Shown: in pieces, positions 55,645 to 64,000 of the stretch
Position numbering within the stretch: position 1 is the stretch's first letter
Layout of the letters: every line of letters starts with the position of its first letter
Origin: Halichoerus grypus
Taxonomy: Eukaryota > Chordata > Mammalia > Carnivora > Phocidae
Direction of reading: 5' to 3'
NCBI RefSeq assembly: GCF_964656455.1
Contig: NC_135718.1
Location: 48,174,014 to 48,238,013, forward strand
DNA: 64,000 nucleotides
Program-made: the position numbers and the translations under genes
Notes under the pieces: model-generated
The model's input: only the letters and a program-made list of their open reading frames with translations
The model's database searches: none
What the model was told of the DNA's origin: nothing

Positions 55645-55850
55645 GGGGCGCCTGGGTGGCTCAGTCATTAAGCGTCTGCCTTCAGCTCAGGTCATGATCC
55701 CAGGGGATCGAGCCCCGCATCGGGCTCCCTGCTCTGCGGGAAGCCTGCTTCCTCTCCCACTCACCCTGCTTCTGTTCCCTCTCTCGCTCTGTCTCTCTCT
55801 GTCAAATAAATAAATAAAATCTTTAAAAATAAATAAATAAATAAAATTAA
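55645..55850 (+). mobile_element. CAN-SINE
   Basis: Sense copy near consensus with extra aaataaataaataa units in the tail. TSD is imperfect: aaaaagtttggtttct (55629-55644) versus ttaaaagttggcttcc after it. Only about 50 bp from the previous SINE. Confidence 0.92.
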
Positions 55851-56039
55851 AAGTTGGCTTCCTTTTTCCCACCCCAGCCCCACCTCCACCTGTAGTCCAC
55901 GCTCTTCTACTTGGGACTACCTCTCCCTCACCTTCCACACACAAGCCTTTAAACATGTGAAGGTCATTATACAGCTTCCTAGAGGCTTCTTTTCCATGCA
56001 AAATAATACTCAATTGCTTCAGACATTCCCCAAATCATG

Positions 56040-56220
56040 GCCCAACATCTAACCACTGCTTCTCAAACCACTGTAATGAGCACAGAAATCATCCAGAGAA
56101 CTTGCTTAAATGCAAAAACCTCAGCTCAGGAGGTCTGGATGGGGCCTGAGACTTGCATCTCTAACCAATTCCCCCGGGGAGGGCGGATGCTGCCAATACA
56201 GAGACCACACTTGGAGCAGT
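56040..56220. mobile_element. hAT-Charlie-type transposon remnant
   Basis: 'tgcttctcaaaccactgtaa', 'aggtctggatggggcctgag', 'gcatctctaaccaattcccc' and 'agagaccacacttggagcag' match the same class as 3426-3607. Confidence 0.7.
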
Positions 56221-56224
56221 AAGC

Positions 56225-56480
56225 GCAGGGCACAGACCTGCGCTGTCTGCCGGCCACATGTGGCTACCGAGTATTTGAGGCGGTGCTAGTGCAAGTGAGG
56301 AGCTCAGTTTTTATTCATTTAATTGTAATTATTTGAAATGTAAATTTTAAAAAACTAAAGCATTATAATTAAATTTAATTAAACTTAATTAAAATTGAAG
56401 TATTACATAGTTTCCCATTAAACACAATTTATTGTTTTGGTAGGACTCTATTTTATTTTAACCACTGAAAATTTAGCATG
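56225..56480. mobile_element. DNA transposon remnant, family uncertain
   Basis: 'ctgcgctgtctgccggccac', 'atgtggctaccgagtatttg' and the AT-rich right half match a mammalian hAT-type element. A related copy is at 62245-62430 ('catacggctatgagccctta'). Confidence 0.6.
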
Positions 56481-57262
56481 TGAATTGAGATGGGCTGGAA
56501 GTGTGAAATATACACCGGATTTCAAAGACTCAGCACTTAGGGGGAAAAAGTTTGCAATATCTCCTTAATAATTTATTTATATTGATTAACACTGAAATGA
56601 ACATCTTTGGAAGACACTGGGTTACCTAAAATCTATTATCGGCTACTAGAAATTTTTAAATTTTGGTAGATGAGAGGTAGTAGAGTGAGTGAGCTTACGT
56701 TATATTTCTATTGAACAGCCATGGTCTAGATCATTCACCAGCCTGAACACCTTCTGTTTGTCTGAGCTCCAGCTTATCAACATTCCACTGACCCATGGTC
56801 TGGACGCTGTACTCAAACTGACACATCCTGAGGTTATTGGGTTGTTTTGCATGAGCTTGAGGAGCAACCACATCGTATCAACCCCATTGTCTTTTTGTCA
56901 CCTGATATTCATTAGCTCTCCCCTAATGTCCACATGTGTGGTCTAGATTTGTGAGCTGTTACCGTTGTTCAGACAGTAGAGTTTGCCCTCATCAGCTTCT
57001 CCTGCTTGTTTCAGCCCATTCTTCCTGCCAGTCAGGGTCTCCCCTGCATCTCGACTCCATCATTCAACATCTCTCTCTCAAGTTCACAGCTTCCTCCTGT
57101 TTGATAAGCTTGCCCTCGTGTCTTCGACGGGGGCAGCAAATAATTGTTAAAGGGGACAGGCCACATCTAGAATAGAAAATAGTAAGGAGCCATTGACATG
57201 CTGTCTACAATCAGGAACTGTTTAAAACAGAGTCTGATGAGTCCTTCTGCTGGAATGACCTA
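56481..57262. other. Unassigned sequence
   Basis: No gene. An open frame of 85 codons (56689-56946, plus) is hydrophobic-leaning but unrecognised. Confidence 0.35.
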
Positions 57263-57480
57263 CATTCATTTTTTTTTCAAATGGTGTTATAGAAAAACAT
57301 TTAATGACACGGAAGATTGTCCTTAATGTATTTAAGTGCTAAATGCATGTAACATAACAGTATATAAAGAATACTATTTTCAAGTATATATTTACATAAG
57401 TGGAAAAAAGACTGGTACACAAATATATCAAAATGTTAAACATGGTTATCTCTCAATGATGGAACTGAAATCACTTTTAT
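57263..57480 (+). mobile_element. Unnamed AT-rich interspersed repeat, copy 1
   Basis: 'agaaaaacatttaatgacac' and 'aaatgttaaacatggttatc' resemble a common mammalian repeat whose name I do not recall. 61262-61490 looks like a second diverged copy. Confidence 0.4.
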
Positions 57481-57489
57481 TTTCCTTGC

Positions 57490-57735
57490 AGAATGTTCTG
57501 CTTGCATCATCTTGTTTAATACTTGGGATCATTGGCATTTTATTTAATTTTTTTTAAATATGGAATGCTTCAAAAATCTGCATGTCATCCTTGTGCAGGG
57601 GCCATGCTAATCTTCTCTGTATCGTTCCAATTTGAGTAAATGTGCTGTCAAAGCAAGCACAGGATCATTGGCATTTTACAAGAGATGGAAACCGAGTCTC
57701 AGAGAGGTTACCCAGTCTGTCCGGGGCCCCTCTGC
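57490..57735 (-). mobile_element. MIR SINE, antisense, interrupted by a U6 retrocopy
   Basis: Left part 'cttgtttaatacttgggatc' and right part 'acaagagatggaaaccgagt' with 'ctcagagaggttacccagtc' make one reverse MIR once the U6 insertion and one TSD are removed. Confidence 0.75.
57556..57660 (-). pseudogene. U6 spliceosomal snRNA retropseudogene
   Basis: On the minus strand it begins GTGCTTGCTTTGACAGCACA and holds the near-invariant AACGATACAGAGAAGATTAG core and GCATGGCCCC block, about 105 nt, the full U6 length. Substitutions from U6 occur in the 5' stem-loop and 3' part. An A-rich tail follows (AAAAAAAATTAAA sense), and a perfect 17-bp TSD ggatcattggcatttta flanks it (57526-57542 and 57662-57678). 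This marks L1-mediated retrotransposition of a U6 transcript. No U6 promoter elements (PSE, TATA) are seen upstream, so it is very unlikely to be active. Confidence 0.95.
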
Positions 57736-59565
57736 TGAAGCACAGGGCCCTGGGGGATCTAGTCTCTCACTGGCAAAGCCTCAGGCTCTTCCCCCAGACC
57801 CACTGCTGCCCTCCAAGGGGGTGGGGCCCGGAGGGTCTTGTAAGTACAGGATATCCAGATTTCAGCAAAATGTCTAATTACAGCCTATCTTCCTAGTTAT
57901 GCTTTAAATCCATTTGCCTAGTTGACGACACGGCTTTAGCTTTCTTTCCTCTCTCTCCCACAGAATCATGCTCCTCTCTCTACGAGATCATCCCTGTCAG
58001 CATATAAACAAGCTCTTGAAAGAAAAAACATAGCCTTCCCTAACCCTATTTTTCCCTCCAGAGACCACCCCACTTCTCTCCTTCTTTTTACAACAAAAAT
58101 CCCTGAAAAAGGCACATACAGGAGTATTCAACAAACGGTACCAATTATTAGGTACCCCATCAAACATGGCAATGAGGTGATGGGGTGGCCAGCTTGGCTC
58201 AGAGCCCATGTATCAATGCACAGAGCACTCTGCCATTTTACACCTGACCCTTCTGGCAAGTAAGAGCTGGGGTGGCAGGAGCAGCTTCAAGCCCATGGCT
58301 CCTGGTGCCCAGAGGAAATCTACCCAAAGAATACAATGAGACCCTCAGGAACCAAGCCCCACAGCATACCCCATCTCTTTAAGAACAACAGCAACAGAAC
58401 TAGTCAGAAAACAGAAAAGTAGTCAAAGACATAAGAGAAGACAATCTTCTAAAATAAAGACAGACCCAAAATTGCAGATGAAAGAGTAATTTGTCCTCCC
58501 AGATTAAGTCAATTAGAAGTCAAGATCCCAGTGGGCAGAGTAATCGGGTCAGCTACACGGGGACACAGTCTGGCTGCCTCCATGCTCCTCTTTGTAACAA
58601 TGTCAAGAGATGGAAAACCACCCCTTACAGAATTCAAGGGGGTGGGGGCAAGCAGAATGTGACTCCAAATTCTTATTAACCCAGCCGAGGTGTCATCGTT
58701 TATAAAGACAACAGAGAAGTTCTCAGAAAGGTAGTACCCATCAAACCCTTCCTAGTGATAAAATCTAGCCAACCCATAAATGAATCCAAAAGAGGTAAAA
58801 AGAAGAACTTGTGAGTACAAGGGCTATGCTCTACAAGACTTGGCAGAAAAAAAAAAAAAAAACTGAATGCAGTTAACTACAGAGCAAAATCTAGGAAAGG
58901 TGACAAACTGGGGTTACAAGAGAACTTAACTAGTATAGGCCATGACAATGCCAACATCTGAACAGAACGAACAAAAATCAGAAGGCAGAGGGAGAGGAGG
59001 GAAAGGTGGAGGAAGTCTGTGCGTCCAGAATCCCTGCTGCGTGATGGGAGGAGTCAGTCCTTCCTATGGCTGAGCTCTGTTGGTAATTTCGCAAACATTG
59101 TGCCATCAACTCCTCAGGCTCTCCTGGCCTCAAAGTCCTCCGGATTCAGCTTTACCCACAGTCAGTTAAATGACTTATCCATTTCTCGAGAAGCCAATTT
59201 TCCCAAATTCAGCTCACTGACCAGGTTCTGATTAAAATGCTAGATCTAAACAAGCTGGCTAAAAGAGCTCCAAGCATCCTAAGAGATGGGGTCGGGGGGG
59301 TCTCCCCACCTGAGATCTTGTCCTCCCCCCAACTCTGGGCTCCCCCCCATCCAAGCCCCGCCATTCTGCTCAATAGACCGCTTTGCCAGTTCCTGTACTC
59401 CTCAACATCCCCACCCTCCTCACCTCCCCTTACACCTCTGACTCCATGCTTGAGGAGAAGGGGTCCATTCCTCAGTGCCCACAGCCACCTGGAGACCACT
59501 GTCCCCCTGCGAACACTCCAGAAGTCTCTTCTGCCACTCCCCAACCTCATCACCATCCTCTTCTA
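57736..59565. other. 1.8-kb unassigned sequence
   Basis: No gene or repeat I can support. A15-18 tract at 58847-58862; opposing open frames of 115-120 codons at 59209-59599 are antisense to each other and lack domains. Confidence 0.4.
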
Positions 59566-59569
59566 CCAT

Positions 59570-59845
59570 GTTTCCCAAAATGTGGTCCACAGATACTAAT
59601 CCCACAAAATGCTCCACTGAATAAGGGCGCCACAGTCCCATCTATTTGGGAATCGCAGGTCCTATACCTCTGTCCTGAGAATCACCAGGTATAAAAGTGT
59701 GTTAAAAGTGAGAAAAATCTCGTAGTATACATACTGGCATTTCCCAGACTTCCTCCTCCATGGAACCCTTGTCACAAAAACCCCTGTTAACATTTGCTTG
59801 AATTGGCAATCAGTGGAACACACTTTGGGAAACTGTTCTACCACC
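59570..59845. mobile_element. DNA transposon remnant, family uncertain
   Basis: The ends 'gtttcccaaaatgtggtcca' and 'acactttgggaaactgttct' are imperfect inverted repeats (TTTCCCAAA / TTTGGGAAA) about 250 bp apart, a terminal-inverted-repeat layout. Confidence 0.65.
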
Positions 59846-59959
59846 CTCCATGACACTCTCTCACTCACTTAGTAGCCTCACCACCTGGCACAAATTCTCT
59901 TTCTGTTTGCCTGCCTTCTTCACAGTCCTTCTCCACTTTGTCCATTCTGCTGGTATAGT

Positions 59960-60450
59960 GGAAATGACTTTCTGCTTGCCCGGTATCCTTTATCCTTCCT
60001 CTAATAAAAACACCTCATTATCTTTTGGTACCATCCTACCCTCAGACCATGTGATTCAGCTCTAAAGGTTAAGTGTGACTCAGGCCTGGCCAATGACAGC
60101 ACTGAATTCCCCTGGCCACAGTAGTCAGATCACTGATGGGCTGGGAACACCAGTCAGGCCAGTAAGAACCAGCTCCAAAGCCCTCTGCTGGAGCTTTCAG
60201 GAAAAAGGTGCTCTGTCTTCTGCTGGCATTGCCCAGCTAATAGGACGTAAACACAGAGAAGCTGGTGGTCATCTTCCAGACAGCCTGCCTGAAAAGTAAA
60301 CCAACACAGAAGAAAGTGAAGTCTCAAGATATTCCAGAGAATAAAATGGATCCAGCAACGCCTGGTTTCTTATACTTTCCACTTATAAGAGTCAATAAAT
60401 CCTTCCTTTTCCCTAATCTAGTTATACTGAGTTTCTGTTACCTGCAACCA
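59960..60450 (+). mobile_element. LTR-like element, family not recognised
   Basis: 'cagaccatgtgattcagctc', 'gtgtgactcaggcctggcca' and the ending 'gagtcaataaatccttcctt' (polyadenylation-like signal) plus 'ctgagtttctgttacctgca'. The layout matches an ERV-L/MaLR-type LTR and the one at 50690-51245. Confidence 0.5.
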
Positions 60451-60454
60451 ACTC

Positions 60455-60725
60455 AATCATAATAATAGCTAATATTTATTTAATATTTATTATGTTCCAT
60501 ACACTGTTGTAAATGCTTAATATAGATTTTCTCACTTAATCCTAACAAATATTAAGAAATAGATATTAATATCACTGTGTATACTACAGGTGAAGAAATC
60601 AAGACACAAAGAAGTTAAGTAATTTGCCAAAGTCCACACAACCAGTAAATGGCAGACCCAGGATTCAGATCCAGGTGGTTGCCCCTGAGCCCACCTTCTT
60701 AACCACAAAGCCATCCACCTCCATC
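60455..60725 (-). mobile_element. MIR SINE, antisense, full length
   Basis: 'taataatagctaatatttat', 'tatgttccatacactgttgt', 'atactacaggtgaagaaatc', 'cagtaaatggcagacccagg' and 'cttcttaaccacaaagccat' cover the whole reverse MIR. Confidence 0.95.
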
Positions 60726-61180
60726 ATTAAGGATTCTAACCAGTGTAGCAGACTCAGCCCAAACACCACACCCAATCTTATCCTTAATCAGGAGGGAGTT
60801 CAGTGGCTGATTAATTCAGGAAAAGTTGGCCTCAAGTAATCCCAGGCTCAGCTGAATTCCCTCAGTGCTCCTCCGAAAACCCTTTCAACCCAGTTCTTGT
60901 CAACTCCCAACCAAATTCCCCACCTCAGCTGTTCTAAATTTTCTCTCTTACTTTACAGAGGCCCTTTGACATGATTTTCTTCAACAGCAACCTTCTCAAA
61001 CTCAAAATTTGTCTTCAATCATCCTTCACTTGTCCTCCCACACAACTCCTCAAGTGAGGCCTGGCCTTATTCCTCCCTTCCAGCGCTAACCTGGATGGGG
61101 GTCCTTGTCCATATACTGTCCCCTTCCGTGGGATCTCATTCCCTCAGCTTAATTACCCCAAATGGAAAAATGACTTACTA
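60726..61180. other. Unassigned pyrimidine-rich sequence
   Basis: May be L2-like, but no ordered match that I trust. Confidence 0.3.
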
Positions 61181-61257
61181 TACAATGAGATAGAATGAGA
61201 TAGATACAATGAGATACTCTAATTATATGATGCTATCATTATTATATGATGCTATCA
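61181..61257 (+). repeat. Small tandem duplications
   Basis: attatatgatgctatca occurs at 61222-61238 and 61241-61257 (19-bp period). Immediately upstream, tacaatgagata-type units repeat three times. Confidence 0.85.
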
Positions 61258-61261
61258 ACAC

Positions 61262-61490
61262 AAGGAAATAATATGCAGTGTAAAAAGCAGACAACAAAGT
61301 TGTGCATGAAGTAGACTCTAATATGTAGAGATAAACAGGTAAAGAATAAAGACTGACAGAAAACCCACAAAAACACTAATAATGGTGTCCTTTCTCAGCA
61401 GAACAATGGGTAATGGTTTGTTTTTGTCATTCTACTCTTCTCTATTTTTCCAATTTTCAACTTATATTACTTTTAAGTGAAAAAATATTT
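61262..61490 (+). mobile_element. Unnamed AT-rich interspersed repeat, copy 2
   Basis: Weak ordered similarity to 57263-57480, including the terminal pyrimidine-rich segment 'tttgtttttgtcattctact'. Confidence 0.3.
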
Positions 61491-62244
61491 CAAATATATA
61501 TAGAGACTATAGACAATTTACTTAATCAAAACTCCTTTCAATTACTATTATTTCCTAAGCCCCCAAAATCTTCGAGAAAAGACATCTGTACTGATGCCAC
61601 CACCTTCCTCACTCCTAACACCCCTCACTTTCTGGGTTTTCTCCACAACATTCTCCTAAAAAGCCCCCCCACCCCGGACATTGCCAAGTTAACTGGCATA
61701 TTTCTGAACATCTGCATCAGATAATACTGCTGACCACCATTCACTGTGTCAATGGGATTTTTTTTTTTTTTTGAGTAGTGACTCTAGTATAACGAAGCCC
61801 CTGATCCCAGCCCCCAGTGTTCACCATTATTGACTTATACAAACCCAGCTCAAGTCATCTTAACTGGTTCATGGGATGAGGAAATCCAAACAGAGCGCCA
61901 TAGCTTCAGAGGCATGGCAATTTCTAGGAATTCAAACAATGTCACCTGGACCACGAAGGGGGTAGGAGGAGAGACAAGAACTCTAGCTGAATCATCCACT
62001 ACAAATAGCCAGAAGCAAGATGATGGCCCATATTCCCCTTACTCAAAATAATCACACCTGATGCTTTGGTATATTTGTTTCATCTCTTTTACCCTGCTCA
62101 CATGCATATTTTCAACCAAGCCAAGTACTGCATCCTATTAGGGGGCAATACAGACACAGATTTTCATCAGCTTCATCCCAAGAAGTAACCAGTGCACTGA
62201 TACATCACTTACAGTCCTCACTGGAAGATGTCTAGGAGGGTGTG
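61491..62244. other. Unassigned sequence
   Basis: T15 tract at 61759-61773. No gene or repeat supported. Confidence 0.35.
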
Positions 62245-62430
62245 CAGTGCCCGCCGGGCTCTCTGGAGCTGCCATCCGGCAATTGCAGGGCCGTCCAACA
62301 GAACTTTCTGCAATGACCCGCACTGTACAGTATGGTAGCCATTAGCCACATACGGCTATGAGCCCTTACAATGTGGTTCGTGTGACTGAGTAACTACACT
62401 GTTAATTTTATTTAGTTTTAAATAATTTGA
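62245..62430. mobile_element. DNA transposon remnant, family uncertain
   Basis: 'gggccgtccaacagaacttt', 'acagtatggtagccattagc', 'cacatacggctatgagccct' match the same family as 56225-56480. Confidence 0.65.
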
Positions 62431-62434
62431 AATG

Positions 62435-64000
62435 TCTAACAGCTTTATTGACCTAGCATAACATTCAACCTTTCAAAGTGTACAATCAGTGGGTTTTAGT
62501 ATATTCACATAGTTCTATAATATCACCACTATCCAATTATATTTTTAATGTAATTTTATTTTATTTTTTTAAGTAAGCTCTACACCCAACGTGGGGCTTG
62601 AACTCATGACCTTGAGATGAAGAGTCACATGCTCTACCAATTCAGCCAGCCAGCTGCCCCACCACTGTCTAATTTTAAAACATTTTCATCACTGCCCCAA
62701 AAGAAACCCTTTACCTATTATCAGTCGTTCCCCATTCTCCCCTCCACCTAGCCCTTGACAACCACTAATCTACTTTCTGTCTCTATGGATTTGTCTATCT
62801 GCATATTTAACATAAATGACATCATACAATTTGTGATCTTTAGTAACAGACTTCTTCCATTTAGCATAATGTTTTCAAGATTCATCCATGTGGTAGCATG
62901 CATCCATACTTCATTCCTTTTAACTGCCGAATAACATGCCATTGTATGGATATACCACTTCTGTTCAATCATGGACATTTGGGATGCTTCCATCTTGGTT
63001 ATTACAAATAATTCTGCCACTATGAACTTTCAAGAGGATGTACTCTTGGATATATGCCTAAGAGTAGAATTTCTTGGTCATATGGTAACTCCATGTGTAA
63101 TATTTTTTGAGAAAGTGTACAACTGTTTTCCAAAGCAGCTGGGTGCCATTTTACAATCCCACCAGCAACGTATGAAGGTTCCTATTTCTCCAGATCCTTG
63201 AGACACTTGTTATTGTCTTTTTTATTACAGTCATTCTAGTGGGTGTGAAGTGGTGTCTCACGGTTTTAATTTGCTTCTCCTTAAGAATGAATGATGTTGA
63301 GCATCTTTTCATGTGCTTGCTGGACATTTGTATATCTTCTTTGGAGAAATGTCTATGCATATCTTTTGCCCATTTTTAAACTGGGTTATTTATCTTTTTA
63401 TTACTGAGTTATAATAGTTCTTTCTCTATCCTGGACACAAGTCCTTTATCAGATATATGATTTGTAAATATTTCCTCCCATTCTGTGGGTTCCTTTCATT
63501 TACTTATTGATGCCCTTGGAAACACAAAATTGTTATATTTTTTATTATGGCCAATATATCTGTTGCTTGTATTTTAGCATCCTAATATCTATTGCCTAAT
63601 CTAATGTCACAAATATTTAATTCTGTTTTCTTCTAAGAATGTATAGTTTTAACTCTTAACTTTTGTAAATGTTATCAGGTAGGGGTCTAACTTCACTCTT
63701 CTGCACATGGATATTCCATTTCCCAGAACCATTTGTTGAAAAGAATATTCTTCCCCCAGTCGAATTATTTTGGCACCTTTGTCAAAAATCAATTGACTGT
63801 AAATGTGAGGGTTTATTTCTGGACTCTCAATTCTATTCCATTGATCTATATGTCTATGCTAGTACCACACAGTCTAGATTACTGTTAAGTCTATAGTACA
63901 TTTTAAAACCAGGAACTGTGAGTCCTCTAACTTTGTCCTTCTTTTTCAAGATCTTTTTTGTCTATGCTAGGTTCCTGGCATTTGCACATGAATTTTAAAA
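62435..64000 (-). mobile_element. L1 LINE 3' end and ORF2 C-terminal part, antisense, running off the window
   Basis: 'cagctttattgacctagcat', 'caaccactaatctactttct', 'ttcatccatgtggtagcatg', 'cttggtcatatggtaactcc', 'gttgagcatcttttcatgtg' and 'agtcctttatcagatatatg' follow the antisense L1 order, parallel to 22545-24285. The frames are broken. A short SINE interrupts it. Confidence 0.92.
62539..62659 (-). mobile_element. Short CAN-SINE variant nested in L1
   Basis: Antisense tRNA-like part only, with the tail 'aagtaagctctacacccaac' type, as in 33730-33845. TSD caccactatccaatt (62524-62538) and caccactgtctaatt (62660-62674), two differences. Confidence 0.88.

Overview
This is nuclear DNA from a carnivoran mammal. 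The clearest evidence is about 17 copies of the tRNA-Lys-derived CAN-SINE family: a GGGCGCCTGGGTGGCTCAG-type head, a CT-rich middle, and an AATAAATAAA plus A-rich tail. Many are flanked by perfect or near-perfect target-site duplications (TSDs). CAN-SINEs are restricted to Carnivora. The subtype is typical of caniform, probably arctoid (bear, seal or mustelid type) genomes; that finer placement is inference.

I find no protein-coding gene. The longest open frames are short, are not conserved-looking, and mostly lie in simple repeats or transposons. None has a recognisable domain or a convincing splice structure. The window reads as intergenic or deep-intronic DNA. The only RNA gene-like feature is a U6 snRNA retropseudogene (57556-57660, minus) that landed inside an old MIR.

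Layout. 0-21 kb: relatively GC-rich, dominated by ancient MIR, L2 and hAT-type DNA transposon remnants, with few young insertions; several repeat-free blocks (about 5.7-6.3, 8.14-8.35 and 13.17-13.72 kb, plus a CpG patch at 14.15 kb) are candidate regulatory DNA. 21-31 kb: L2 and antisense L1 with nested CAN-SINEs, then sense L1 pieces. 32-35.3 kb: the left part of a decayed ERV-L provirus (LTR, internal region, reverse-transcriptase remnant) broken by three SINEs. 35-45 kb: mixed old repeats. 45.1-46.8 kb: a long degenerate CA-rich tract split by a MaLR LTR. 47-53 kb: L1, SINE and LTR cluster. 54.1-55.0 kb: a 70-bp alternating pyrimidine-purine tract followed by a repeat-free AT-rich block that looks like a conserved non-coding element. 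55-64 kb: SINEs, DNA transposons, the U6 pseudogene and a second long antisense L1 running off the window end.

Names of ancient repeat families come from recalled consensus features and not from an alignment. Their boundaries are approximate, usually to within 20-50 bp. SINE boundaries with stated TSDs are accurate to a few bases. I found no new biological system; the most useful items are insertion histories and a few candidate regulatory or structure-forming segments.
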